Below are positions 1-8,133 of a DNA stretch of 64,000 nucleotides, piece after piece. The notes beneath the pieces were generated by a model, which saw only the letters and a list, made by a program, of their open reading frames with translations, searched no databases and was not told the origin of the DNA. The first letter of the stretch is position 1. Every line of letters starts with the position of its first letter. The stretch covers positions 496,001 through 560,000 of the forward strand of contig NZ_JAMYJR010000003.1 in assembly GCF_024137025.1 (NCBI RefSeq), given 5' to 3'. The DNA comes from Paractinoplanes aksuensis. GTDB taxonomy: Bacteria; Actinomycetota; Actinomycetes; Mycobacteriales; Micromonosporaceae. A program made the position numbers and the translations under genes.

Positions 1-135
1 CCGTACGAGACGTGGCTCACCGGCCCCCAGCGAGACTCGCAGTGCTGGTACGGCCGGGTTGAGGCTGGACTGGTCGAGCAGCGTGGTGAACGTGGCGGCG
101 AGACAGAGGGCAAGGGTGACCGCGGGTCGTTTCAT
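1..135 (-). CDS. MFS transporter, N-terminal fragment (cut by window edge)
   Basis: Only the first 45 codons are inside the window. They read MKRPAVTLALCLAATFTTLL followed by a LDQSSLNPAVPAL-type stretch. This hydrophobic first helix plus a 'LDxSxLNxAVPAL' segment is the usual start of 14-helix drug/H+ antiporters (DHA2/EmrB type) of the major facilitator superfamily, which sit in the inner membrane and export small molecules. The gene points away from the ABC importer operon, so the roughly 90-bp gap likely carries divergent promoters. The family call rests on the first helix only; the substrate is unknown. Confidence 0.6.
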   Translation of the reverse strand, partial: MKRPAVTLALCLAATFTTLLDQSSLNPAVPALRVSLGAGEPRLVR

Positions 136-162
136 GCTCACCGCTATCTGGGACGAAGACCG

Positions 163-198
163 TTGACCCCTTGCTTATATCCTAGTTCGGCTATAGGA
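163..198 (+). promoter_or_regulatory. Candidate promoter/operator of the ABC importer operon
   Basis: The gap before the binding-protein gene is unusually AT-rich for this genome. It carries TTGACC (163-168), an interrupted inverted repeat TCCTAG (181-185 region) facing CTATAGGA (191-198), and a -10-like TATAGG (192-197). An imperfect dyad over the presumed -10 suggests repressor or activator control, for example nutrient-starvation control. Spacing between the -35- and -10-like boxes is not ideal, so promoter and operator assignment is inference. Confidence 0.35.
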
Positions 199-228
199 AA
201 AAGGGAGCCCGTTCCCCTGGAGGTGGAG

Positions 229-1833
229 ATGCGTCGCCGTTCCCTGCTGATCGCCGCCGTGGCAACCGCGCTCGTCGCGGGCTGCTCCGGCAGTGGTGGC
301 ACCGACTCCGCCGCGGCCGGCGAACCGGTCTCCGGAGGCGCCCTGACCTGGGCCGTCGAGACCGAACCGATCACGTTGAACCCGCACCAGTACGCGCAGG
401 CCAAGGCGCGCCTGCTCGTCTGGAACAACTTCGAGTCCCTGCTCACCCACGACGACAAGGGCGGCTACGTGCCGTGGCTGGCCAGCGGTTACGAGGCGTC
501 AGCGGACGGGTTGACGTACACCGTGAAGTTGCGCACCGGCGTGACGTTCAGCGACGGCACAGTGTTCGATGCGGCGGCGGTCAAGGCCAACATCGACCAG
601 CTGCTGGCCGACGGGTACGCCCCGGCCGTGGCCGCCGTACAGCTGAAGAACTTGAAATCGGTCGAGGTCGTGGACGCCTCGACGATCAAGTACAACCTGA
701 CCACGCCGGACGTGTTGATCCTCGACTTCCTGTCGTCGCCGCAGGGCGCGATCGTCTCGCCCAAGTCGCTCAAGGAGGCCAAGAACCTCAAGGCCGGCGG
801 GACGGACCTGGCCGGGACCGGGCCGTTCGTGCTCGACCGGTACACGCCCGGGCAGGAGCTGCACTACAAGCGCAACCCGAGCTACCGCGACCGGCCGGCC
901 TACCTCGACGAGGTCACCTACCGCTTCCTCAAGGAGAGCTCGGTGCGGGTCGGGGCGCTGACCTCGGGTCAGGTGCAGGTGATCGAGGGCGTGCCGGCGA
1001 CCGACCAGGCCCAGATCACCGGCAACCCGGCGCTGACGCTGAGCAAGGGGCTCAACTCGGGGTCGGCGTACAGCTACTACTTCAACGTCACGCACGCGCC
1101 GTTCGACGACATCCGGGTGCGCCAGGCGTTCCGGGACGCGCTCGACGTCGACACCGTGCTGCAGGGGGTCTACCGCGGTACGGCCACGAGGGCTTGGAGC
1201 GTGATCGGGCCGACCAGCCCGCTCTACGACAAGACGCTCGAGGGCACGTACGGCGGTGACGCGGCGCGGGCCAACGCCACGCTCGACGCGGCCGGGTGGA
1301 ACAACAAGGATGCGGACGGCTACCGGGTCAAGGACGGCAAACGACTGACCGTGCGGCTCGTGCAGTCGGCGCCGTTCGTCCGCGACCGCCGCGAGATCCT
1401 GGCCCAGGCCGTGCAGGCCGCGGTCAAGCAGAGCGCCGGCATCGACCTGCGGGTCTCGGTGGTCGACCAGGGCACTGCGGCGGCCGCGCTCGAGAAGGGC
1501 GAGTACGAGGTCTTCGACAACTCGCGGGCCGACACCGACGCCGGGGCCGCGCTCAACCTGCTGCTCGCCTCGAACGGCGCCATCAACCGGCTCGGCGTGC
1601 AGGACAAAGCGATCGACGGGCTGCTCGAGAAGGGGCAGGCGGCTCAGGAAGCGGCCGAGCGCGTCGACGTATACAAGCGGCTGCAGCAGAAGGTCATCGC
1701 CGACGACTCGCTGATCCTGCCGCTGTACGCGCCGGCCGACCAGATCGCGTCGTCCAAGAAGGTCGGCGGGCTGCAGTTCGAACCGACGGCCGGCGTGCCG
1801 GGCAGCGCCTACACCGTCTGGCTGAGCAAGTGA
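229..1833 (+). CDS. ABC transporter substrate-binding lipoprotein, SBP family 5 (peptide/nickel/opine type)
   Basis: Extracytoplasmic solute-binding lipoprotein of 534 aa that should capture the substrate for the permease genes immediately downstream. The ATG at 229 is chosen because GGAGGTGGAG lies just upstream and the product starts MRRRSLLIAAVATALVAGC, a signal peptide ending in a lipobox with Cys at about residue 20. The rest has the SBP_bac_5 pattern: early 'ETEPITLNPHQ', middle 'VTFSDGTVFDAAAVKANIDQL', and 'GTGPFVLDRYTPGQEL'. Its stop overlaps the next start by GTGA, so translation is probably coupled. The neighbouring monooxygenases suggest a small organic nutrient rather than a true peptide, which is inference. 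Confidence 0.93.
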   Translation: MRRRSLLIAAVATALVAGCSGSGGTDSAAAGEPVSGGALTWAVETEPITLNPHQYAQAKARLLVWNNFESLLTHDDKGGYVPWLASGYEASADGLTYTVKLRTGVTFSDGTVFDAAAVKANIDQLLADGYAPAVAAVQLKNLKSVEVVDASTIKYNLTTPDVLILDFLSSPQGAIVSPKSLKEAKNLKAGGTDLAGTGPFVLDRYTPGQELHYKRNPSYRDRPAYLDEVTYRFLKESSVRVGALTSGQVQVIEGVPATDQAQITGNPALTLSKGLNSGSAYSYYFNVTHAPFDDIRVRQAFRDALDVDTVLQGVYRGTATRAWSVIGPTSPLYDKTLEGTYGGDAARANATLDAAGWNNKDADGYRVKDGKRLTVRLVQSAPFVRDRREILAQAVQAAVKQSAGIDLRVSVVDQGTAAAALEKGEYEVFDNSRADTDAGAALNLLLASNGAINRLGVQDKAIDGLLEKGQAAQEAAERVDVYKRLQQKVIADDSLILPLYAPADQIASSKKVGGLQFEPTAGVPGSAYTVWLSK

Positions 1834-2738
1834 TCGTGCTCCGCCGCCTGGCCACCGGGCTCGTCGTGCTCTGGGCCGCCGCGACCGCCGCCTATCTGGC
1901 GCTGCTCGCGGCGCCCGGGGACACCGTCGACAGCATCATCGGCGAAGGCGCCGACACGCCGCTGATCCGGTCCCAGATCATCCGCGAGTGGAACCTGGAC
2001 CGGCCCGCCCTGGTGCAATACCTGGACTACCTGTGGCGCGCGGCCCAGGGTGACCTCGGCCGGTCCTATCTGCTGCAACGGCCCGTACGGGATGTCATCG
2101 CCGACCAGATCGGGCCGACGCTCACCCTCGCGGTGACCGCGGCCGGGCTGGGCATCGTGCTCGCGCTCGTGCTGGCCGTCACCACCCGCCGCCCGTGGGC
2201 CCGGCGGGTCAGCTCGACCACCGAGCTGGTGCTGGTCTCCACCCCGTCCTTCCTGATCGGGATCGTGCTGCTCAGCGTGTTCTCGTTCAGTCTGGGCTGG
2301 TTCCCGGTCTCCGGTGATCAGGGCGTCGCGGCCCTGGTGCTGCCCGCGGTCACGCTGGCCCTGCCGGTGGCCGGGGTGCTGACCCAGGTGCTGCGGGACG
2401 GGCTCGACCGGGCCCTGGACGAGCCGTTCGTGGTCACGGCCCGGGCGCGCGGCCTGGGGGAAAGAGCGGTTCTCGTACGGCATGCCCTGCGCCACGCCCT
2501 GCTGCCGGTGATCACGCTGATCGGCTGGCTGTTCGGCGTGCTGCTGGGCGGCGCGGTCATCATCGAGACCGTCTTCGGGCGGCCCGGGCTGGGCCAGGTG
2601 ACGCTGCAGGCGGTCACCAGCGAGGACCTGCCGGTGGTGCTGGCGGTCGTGGTCTTCTCCGCCTTCGTCTACGTCGTCATCAACACCCTGGCCGACCTCG
2701 CGTACCTGGTCATCGACCCCCGCCTGCGCAGGAGCTGA
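1830..2738 (+). CDS. ABC transporter permease, DppB/OppB type
   Basis: Inner-membrane permease of 302 aa with a GTG start inside the stop region of the binding protein (GTGA overlap). It has an N-terminal helix, a periplasmic segment with 'REWNLDRPALVQYLDYL', then about five membrane segments. The ATPase-contacting EAA loop reads approximately 'EPFVVTARARGLGERAVLVRHALRHALLPV'-like in its key residues (E-x-x-ARARG-LG, then HALLPV). The order binding protein-permease-permease-ATPase is the standard oligopeptide-importer arrangement. Confidence 0.93.
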   Translation: MIVLRRLATGLVVLWAAATAAYLALLAAPGDTVDSIIGEGADTPLIRSQIIREWNLDRPALVQYLDYLWRAAQGDLGRSYLLQRPVRDVIADQIGPTLTLAVTAAGLGIVLALVLAVTTRRPWARRVSSTTELVLVSTPSFLIGIVLLSVFSFSLGWFPVSGDQGVAALVLPAVTLALPVAGVLTQVLRDGLDRALDEPFVVTARARGLGERAVLVRHALRHALLPVITLIGWLFGVLLGGAVIIETVFGRPGLGQVTLQAVTSEDLPVVLAVVVFSAFVYVVINTLADLAYLVIDPRLRRS

Positions 2739-2739
2739 C

Positions 2740-3585
2740 ATGACTATCGCCCTCGACCGTCCGTTGTCCCTGCGTTTGCGCCGCCCGTCCGGGGGAGGCG
2801 TGGCGGCCGCGGCCGGGTTCCTGGTGCTGGCCCTCGTGGCCGCCGCGACCCCGTCGTTGTTCGCCGGCGATCCGCTGGCCGCTGATCCGCTGCACGTGCT
2901 GGAGGCGCCGAGCGCAGCCCACTGGTTCGGCACGGATCAGCTGGGTCGCGACGTCTTCGACCGGGTGGTTCACGGCGCCCGGCACTCCCTGCTCATCGGG
3001 GTCGTGGCCACGGGCATCGCCGTCAGCATCGGGCTTCTGCTCGGCTTGCTGGCCGGGCTTTCCCACAAGTACGCCGACGAGGCGCTCAGCCGCTCGTTCG
3101 ATGCGCTCTCGGCCTTTCCGTTGCTGCTGCTGGCGCTGCTGTTCGTGGCGGTGGCCGGGCCGGGAACGGTCGGGCTGGTCATCGCCATCGGCATCGCCAC
3201 GATGCCCAACTACGCGCGGGTGGTCCGCACCCAGACACTGGTGGTGCGGCAGGCCGGGTACGTGACCCAGGCCGTGGCGTTCGGGGACTCCCGCCCCCGG
3301 CTGGTGTTCCGGCACGTACTGCCGAACGTGCTGGGGCCGGTGCCGGTGCTCGCGGTGATCGGTCTGGGCGAGGCGATCCTGGCCGCGGCCGGGCTCAGCT
3401 TCCTGGGCATGGGACCGCAGCCGCCGTCCCCGGAATGGGGGGCGATGCTCTCCGAAGGGCGCGGCTACCTGAGCGTCGCCTGGTGGACCACGGTCCTGCC
3501 CGGCGTCGTCGTGACCTTGACGGTCATCTCCCTGACCGTCGTCGGCCGCCGCCTGCAGCGCCGCTTCGAAGGGAGGCTCGGATGA
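2740..3585 (+). CDS. ABC transporter permease, DppC/OppC type
   Basis: Second permease subunit (281 aa), starting one base after the previous stop. It shows the DppC pattern: a first helix, then 'HWFGTDQLGRDVFDRVVHGAR' in key form (GTDxLGRDxxxRxxxGAR, residues about 60-85), four to five further helices, and an EAA loop ending 'RHVLPN'. It should pair with the upstream permease to form the channel. The gene ends in an ATGA overlap with the ATPase gene. Confidence 0.93.
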   Translation: MTIALDRPLSLRLRRPSGGGVAAAAGFLVLALVAAATPSLFAGDPLAADPLHVLEAPSAAHWFGTDQLGRDVFDRVVHGARHSLLIGVVATGIAVSIGLLLGLLAGLSHKYADEALSRSFDALSAFPLLLLALLFVAVAGPGTVGLVIAIGIATMPNYARVVRTQTLVVRQAGYVTQAVAFGDSRPRLVFRHVLPNVLGPVPVLAVIGLGEAILAAAGLSFLGMGPQPPSPEWGAMLSEGRGYLSVAWWTTVLPGVVVTLTVISLTVVGRRLQRRFEGRLG

Positions 3586-5153
3586 GCGAGTTGCTCGTTT
3601 CCGTGCGGGACCTGCACGTCACGTTCCCGCACCGTGGCGGCGACGTGCACGCCGTGCGCGGTATCGATCTCGACATCCACCGGGGCGAGTGTCTGGCCAT
3701 CGTGGGTGAGTCCGGATCGGGCAAGAGCGTCACCGCGCGTACGTTGGTCGGTCTGGCCGGCCCGAACGCTCAGGTGCGCAGTTCCCGTTTCGAGATCGAC
3801 GGTCGCCCGGGCCCGTTCGACTGGCCGAAACTGCGCGGCGGCTTCGTCGGGTTGGTCATGCAGGACGCGCTGGTCTCGCTGGACCCGCTGCGCACGGTCG
3901 GCGCCGAGATCAGCGAAGTGCTGAAGGTGCACGACATCGGCGACCGCAAGGACCGCCCGGCCCGGGTCCGCGCGCTGCTGACCGCCGTCCACGTCCCGGA
4001 GCCCGAGCGGCGCGCGGCTCACCGTCCGCACCAGCTCTCGGGTGGTCTCCGGCAGCGAGCGCTGATTGCTTCAGCCATCGCCGCCAAGCCGCCTTTGCTG
4101 ATCGCCGACGAACCCACCACGGCCCTCGACGTGACGGTTCAGGCCCAGATCCTCGATCTTCTCGCCGAGCGCCGATCCACGGGCGAGACCCTGCTGCTGA
4201 TCAGCCACGACCTGGCCGTGGTGGCCCGGTTGGCCGACCGGGTGCTGGTCATGAGGGACGGCCAGGTGGTCGAGTCGGGTCCGACGTCGTCGCTGCTGGC
4301 GGCGCCGGAACATCCGTACACCCGGCAGTTGCTGGCCGCTGTGCCGTCGGCCGCCTCCCGAGGGCGCCGCCTGTCCGCGCCGGCTGAACCGTTGGCCGCG
4401 GCACCGGCGTCCGCGTCGGCCGAGGTGGTTGTCGAGGCGGTGGGGCTGCGTAAGCGGTATGGGGCGCACACCGTGGTGGACGGGGTCGACCTGACCGTGC
4501 GGCGGGGCGAGATCGTCGGGCTGGTGGGGGAGTCGGGGTCGGGGAAGACGACGGTCGCCCAACTGCTGTTCGGGTTGACCGCGCCGACGTCCGGGACCGT
4601 GGCGTTCGAGGGCGCGCCATGGACCGGGCTCAAGGAGCGGCGGCGTCGTTCGCGGCGCCGCCGCCTCCAGCTCATCTCGCAGGACCCGCTGTCCGGCTTC
4701 GACCCGCGCTGGACCGTACGGCGGATCGTCGAGGAAGCCCTCCCCTCGGTGCCGGCGGCTGAGCTGCTCGAACGGGTCGGTCTCGGGGCCGATGTGCTCG
4801 ACCGGTACCCGCGGCAGCTGTCGGGCGGGCAGCGGCAGCGGGTGGCCATCGCGCGGGCCCTGGCCCCGCGGCCCTCGCTGATCATCTGCGACGAGCCGGT
4901 GTCGGCACTCGACGTGTCGGTGCAGGCGCAGGTGCTCGACCTGCTGGCCGACATCCGGGCCGCCGACGGCACGGCCCTGTTGTTCATCTCGCACGACCTC
5001 GGCGTCGTGCACCACTTGGCCGACCGGGTGCTGGTCATGCGCGACGGCGCGGTCGTCGAGTCCGGCCCGGTCGACGACGTCTTCCACCACCCGCAGCACG
5101 AGTACACCCGCGCGCTGATCGACGCGGTGCCGACCCTGGAGGTGTCGCGATGA
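3582..5153 (+). CDS. Fused double ABC ATPase (DppD-DppF type)
   Basis: A 523-aa cytoplasmic ATPase that carries two complete nucleotide-binding domains in one chain and energises the importer. The start is the ATG at 3582 (ATGA overlap, GGGAGG at 3571). Domain 1 has Walker A GESGSGKS near residue 43, signature LSGGLRQR and Walker [11 protein letters not shown] linker near residues 255-280 leads to domain 2 with Walker A GESGSGKT, signature LSGGQRQR and Walker [10 protein letters not shown]. Fusion of the usual DppD and DppF proteins is common in actinomycetes. Oligopeptide-type C-terminal motifs ('[12 protein letters not shown]', '[12 protein letters not shown]') follow each domain. Confidence 0.95.
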   Translation: MSELLVSVRDLHVTFPHRGGDVHAVRGIDLDIHRGECLAIVGESGSGKSVTARTLVGLAGPNAQVRSSRFEIDGRPGPFDWPKLRGGFVGLVMQDALVSLDPLRTVGAEISEVLKVHDIGDRKDRPARVRALLTAVHVPEPERRAAHRPHQLSGGLRQRALIASAIAAKPPLLIADEPTTALDVTVQAQILDLLAERRSTGETLLLISHDLAVVARLADRVLVMRDGQVVESGPTSSLLAAPEHPYTRQLLAAVPSAASRGRRLSAPAEPLAAAPASASAEVVVEAVGLRKRYGAHTVVDGVDLTVRRGEIVGLVGESGSGKTTVAQLLFGLTAPTSGTVAFEGAPWTGLKERRRRSRRRRLQLISQDPLSGFDPRWTVRRIVEEALPSVPAAELLERVGLGADVLDRYPRQLSGGQRQRVAIARALAPRPSLIICDEPVSALDVSVQAQVLDLLADIRAADGTALLFISHDLGVVHHLADRVLVMRDGAVVESGPVDDVFHHPQHEYTRALIDAVPTLEVSR

Positions 5154-6280
5154 AATTCCTGCTCATCACGCTCATTGCCGAGAAGAACGCCGAACGCCCG
5201 GCCCACGAGCGCTTCCGCGAGGTCGTCGACAACGCCCTGCTGGCCGAGGAGCTCGGCTTCGACGGCTTCGGCGTCGGCGAACGCCACGAGCGGCCGTTCT
5301 TCTCGTCGTCACCGCCGGTGGTGCTCAGCCACATCGCCGCGCTGACCTCGCGGATCCGGCTGTTCACGGCGGTCACCACGCTGAGCCTGCTCGATCCGGT
5401 CCGCGCCTTCGAGGACTACTCGACCCTCGACAACCTCTCCGGCGGCCGCCTGGAACTGATCATCGGCAAGGGTAACGGCGCTGCCCAGGCCAAACTGTTC
5501 CACGTCACCGCGGACGACCAGTGGGACCGCAACCGCGAGAGCTACGAGCTGTTCCGCCGCCTGTGGCGCGAACCGAAGGTGACGTGGGAGGGCCGCTTCC
5601 GCCCGCCCCTCGACGAGGCCGAAGCGTGGCCCCGCCCGCTGCAGCAACCGATCCGGGTCTGGCACGGCAGCGCCACGAGCCGCGAGAGCGTCGACCTGGC
5701 CGCCCGGTTCGGCGACCCGCTGTTCTCGGCCAATGTCACCAACCCCATCGAGCCGTACGCGGAACTGATCCGCTACTACCGCGAGCGGTGGGCCCATTAC
5801 GGCCACGACCCCGCCGAAGCCCTGGTCGGCGCGGGCAGCGCCGGCTTCTACGCCGCCCCGACCTCGCAGGAAGCGATCGAGACGTACCGCCCGATCTACG
5901 AGGCCCGCATCGCTCTGTTCCGCCGCGTCGGCGTCGAACCGGTGTTCCCCACCCTCGAAGACGCCGTAGAACGCAGCTCGATCCTGGTCGGCAGCCCACA
6001 GCAGATCATCGACAAGGTTCACCGCTACCACGCCGAGTTCGGCCACGAGGCCATGCACCTGCAAGCCGACGCCGACCTGCTGACCGACAAACAACACCGG
6101 GCGTCACTGGAACTCTTCCAGTCCGACATCGCCCCCACCCTGCGCCGAGACCTCCCGAGCCGCCCGTTCCCCACACCGCTCCTACCGACCCGGCCCACCG
6201 TCACCGCCCCGCCCCACGACGACGGCGTAGCAGCAGGCCTACCCGCCGGCGGCGCCTTCACCGAACGTCCCGCACCATGA
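5150..6280 (+). CDS. LLM class (luciferase-like) flavin-dependent oxidoreductase
   Basis: A TIM-barrel monooxygenase of 376 aa that should use reduced FMN or F420 to oxidise a small organic substrate. The start overlaps the ATPase stop by ATGA. Features are an early strand MKFLLITLI, '[15 protein letters not shown]' (about residues 35-50), '[19 protein letters not shown]', '[13 protein letters not shown]', and a late '[11 protein letters not shown]'. The last 40 residues are Pro/Ala/Arg-rich and probably disordered. Its position inside the importer operon implies it processes the imported compound; alkanesulfonate-type desulfonation is one possibility, not shown. Confidence 0.88.
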   Translation: MKFLLITLIAEKNAERPAHERFREVVDNALLAEELGFDGFGVGERHERPFFSSSPPVVLSHIAALTSRIRLFTAVTTLSLLDPVRAFEDYSTLDNLSGGRLELIIGKGNGAAQAKLFHVTADDQWDRNRESYELFRRLWREPKVTWEGRFRPPLDEAEAWPRPLQQPIRVWHGSATSRESVDLAARFGDPLFSANVTNPIEPYAELIRYYRERWAHYGHDPAEALVGAGSAGFYAAPTSQEAIETYRPIYEARIALFRRVGVEPVFPTLEDAVERSSILVGSPQQIIDKVHRYHAEFGHEAMHLQADADLLTDKQHRASLELFQSDIAPTLRRDLPSRPFPTPLLPTRPTVTAPPHDDGVAAGLPAGGAFTERPAP

Positions 6281-6699
6281 CGCGCCCCCCACCCACCGCC
6301 GCAGGCAACCGCGTTTGGCGTATCTCGCCCACTGCCGCAGGCAACCGCGTTTGGCGTATCCCGCCCACTGCCGCAGGCAACCGCGTGCGGCGCAGCCCGC
6401 CCACTGTCGAGGGAAGTCCTGTGCGGCGTCCTCCGCCTGCCGCCGTGGGTAGCCGTGCGCGCTGCATCCCGGCCGCGGTCAAGGGAAGCCCCGCGCGGTG
6501 TCTCTCGCCTGCCGCCGACGCCAACACGGTGCGACGCATCCTGGCCGCTGTCGAGCGGAACCCTGCGCGGCGCATCTCGACGACCGCCCAAGGCGGCCTT
6601 GTTCGGCACGTTCCGCGCGTTGCTGACGTCAATTTCGTTCCGCGCCTTGCGGCCGTTGCCGGTCGTGAATTGCCCCACCTGTCTGGAGGAACCTCATGA
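6277..6699 (+). CDS. Possible 140-aa repeat protein between two monooxygenase genes
   Basis: An open frame begins with ATG inside the stop of the upstream gene (ATGA) and ends with TGA inside the start of the downstream gene (ATGA), so it would be coupled on both sides. It is built almost wholly of a 12-residue repeat, PTAAGNRVWRIS, strongly basic, degenerating toward the C-terminus. Evidence against: there is no Shine-Dalgarno sequence before the ATG, third codon positions are less GC-rich than in neighbours, and no family is recognised. The in-frame character follows automatically once a 36-bp unit is free of stops, so this may be a non-coding spacer. Confidence 0.35.
   Translation: MTRPPPTAAGNRVWRISPTAAGNRVWRIPPTAAGNRVRRSPPTVEGSPVRRPPPAAVGSRARCIPAAVKGSPARCLSPAADANTVRRILAAVERNPARRISTTAQGGLVRHVPRVADVNFVPRLAAVAGRELPHLSGGTS
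6292..6687 (+). repeat. Eleven degenerate 36-bp tandem repeats
   Basis: Direct, uninterrupted tandem array with a constant 36-bp period: units start at 6292, 6328, 6364, 6400, 6436, 6472, 6508, 6544, 6580, 6616 and 6652. The first two units differ at only a few bases and the third is also close. Later units are progressively diverged, and the last two keep mainly the period. This gradient implies the newest copies are at the 5' end. There are no spacers, so it is not a CRISPR array. It is bounded by the two monooxygenase genes. Confidence 0.85.
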
Positions 6700-7868
6700 C
6701 TGTGCCCTTGTCCATCCTGGACCTCGCCCCGCTCGTTTCCGGTGGGACGGTGCGGGATGCCCTGCGCCGGACGCTCGACCTGGCCCAGAAAGCCGAGCAG
6801 TTCGGCTACCACCGTTACTGGGTGGCCGAGCACCACCTGACGCCGGGGGTGGCGAGCTCGCAGCCGGCGCTGCTGCTGGGGCAGATCGCCGCGGTGACCG
6901 ACCACATCCGGCTCGGGTCGGGAGCGCTGCAGACCGGGTATCTGACGCCGTTGGCCGCGCTCGAGCAGTTCGGGCTGCTCGACGCGCTGTATCCGGGGCG
7001 CTTCGACCTGGGGCTGGGCCGGTCGGCACAACGCCGGACAACGTCGGTGTCGGGAGCGCCGGCCTCCGGACCTTTGCAGGCGGGGCCCCGGCCGCCTGCC
7101 GGACCTTCGCAGGCGGGGCCCCCGCCGCCTGCCGAGGCTCGGGTCGTGGACGGCCTGCTCATCCCGAAGCACTTCGACTTCACCCCGCTGATGCGCTCGG
7201 CCCGCGCGGAGTTGTACGGCAAGCTGCTCAAGCAACCCAACGCCGAGCCGCTGGACCTCGACGACGTGGTGTCGGACATCGAGACCCTGATCGCTGGTGC
7301 CTACAACGACGGCCAGGGCAACGAGGCCCACGCGGTGCCGGGGGAGGGCTCCGACCTGGAGCTGTGGATCCTGGGCAGCAGCGGCGGCGAGAGCGCGCAG
7401 GTGGCCGGCGCCAGGGGCCTGCCGTTCGCCGCGAACTACCACGTCGCCCCGGCCAAGGTGCTGGAGGCAGTGGAGTCCTACCGCTCCGCGTTCAAGCCGT
7501 CCGACACACTGGCCGAACCCCACGTGATGGTTTCGGCCGACATTGTGGTCGCCGAGGATGACGAAACCGCCCGCCACCTGGCCTCCCCGTACGGCCGATG
7601 GGTACACAGCATCCGCGCCCAGGGCGGCGCGATCCCGTACCCGAGCGAGGCCGAAGCAGCAGCCAACCCGCTGACCGCCCAGGAACGCGACCTGGTCGCC
7701 GATCGCCTCGACACCCACTTCGTGGGCACACCCCAGGCCGTGGTCGAGCAGCTCGAAACGCTGCGCCGAGTCACCGCGGCCGACGAGCTGCTGGTCACCA
7801 CCATCACCCACGACCACGCCGACCGCGTCCGCTCGTTCGAACTGCTGGCCAAACACTGGCCGAGCTGA
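6696..7868 (+). CDS. LLM class flavin-dependent oxidoreductase, MsnO8-like
   Basis: Second luciferase-like monooxygenase of the operon (390 aa), preceded by GGAGG about 7 bases before ATG. It contains 'QFGYHRYWVAEHH' (residues about 35-47), 'GSGALQTGYLTPLAALEQFGLLDALYPGRFDLGLGRS' in key motifs (G-S-G-A-x-x-x-G-Y, YPGRFDLGLG), and 'LWILGSSGGESAQVAGARGLPFAANYH' in key form. These match the bacterial luciferase-like MsnO8 group. A Pro/Gly/Ala-rich insert of two 11-residue repeats (about residues 124-145) interrupts the loop after the LGLGRS strand. It is the last gene of the operon. Confidence 0.88.
   Translation: MTVPLSILDLAPLVSGGTVRDALRRTLDLAQKAEQFGYHRYWVAEHHLTPGVASSQPALLLGQIAAVTDHIRLGSGALQTGYLTPLAALEQFGLLDALYPGRFDLGLGRSAQRRTTSVSGAPASGPLQAGPRPPAGPSQAGPPPPAEARVVDGLLIPKHFDFTPLMRSARAELYGKLLKQPNAEPLDLDDVVSDIETLIAGAYNDGQGNEAHAVPGEGSDLELWILGSSGGESAQVAGARGLPFAANYHVAPAKVLEAVESYRSAFKPSDTLAEPHVMVSADIVVAEDDETARHLASPYGRWVHSIRAQGGAIPYPSEAEAAANPLTAQERDLVADRLDTHFVGTPQAVVEQLETLRRVTAADELLVTTITHDHADRVRSFELLAKHWPS
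7066..7131 (+). repeat. Two 33-bp tandem repeats inside the second monooxygenase
   Basis: Two head-to-tail 33-bp units (7066-7098 and 7099-7131) with very few differences encode GPLQAGPRPPA and GPSQAGPPPPA. The unit is a multiple of three, so the reading frame is kept and a flexible loop is lengthened by 22 residues. Confidence 0.85.
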
Positions 7869-7878
7869 CCAACCCGAC

Positions 7879-8037
7879 CGACCCGGATCGGCCAGCTGGT
7901 CCGCCCGACTCCGCCCGACCCGGATCGGCCTGCCTGGTCCGTCCGACTCCGCCCGACTCAGCTTGGCCCGACCCGGCTTGGCCCGGTTCGGGCTGACCCG
8001 ACCGACCCGGCTTGGCCCGGTTGGGGCTGACCCGACC
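7879..8037 (+). repeat. Intergenic tandem repeats between monooxygenase and xylanase genes
   Basis: The gap 7869-8133 is filled with low-complexity C/G-rich repeats. There are two roughly 37-38-bp units (7879-7915, 7916-7953) with a shared CGACCCGGATCGGCC start, followed by two 34-bp units (7970-8003, 8004-8037) differing at one base. No gene, clear terminator stem with U-tract, or promoter is visible here. The two flanking genes converge. Confidence 0.8.
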
Positions 8038-8133
8038 GGCCCGGCGGGCCGGTTCGGGCCGGCCGGGTCGGTCCGGCCGGCCGATCCAGGAGGGCTGCGA
8101 GTGTCGGTCCGGGCTGGCGCGGCGGGGCGGCTT

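Noticed and set aside
171..200. Riboswitch (for example SAM-II) before the ABC operon
   Set aside because: Only an imperfect short dyad is visible, with no pseudoknot or conserved aptamer sequence.
6292..6687. Possible CRISPR array because units are 36 bp
   Set aside because: Units are contiguous and degenerate with no unique spacers and no cas genes nearby.
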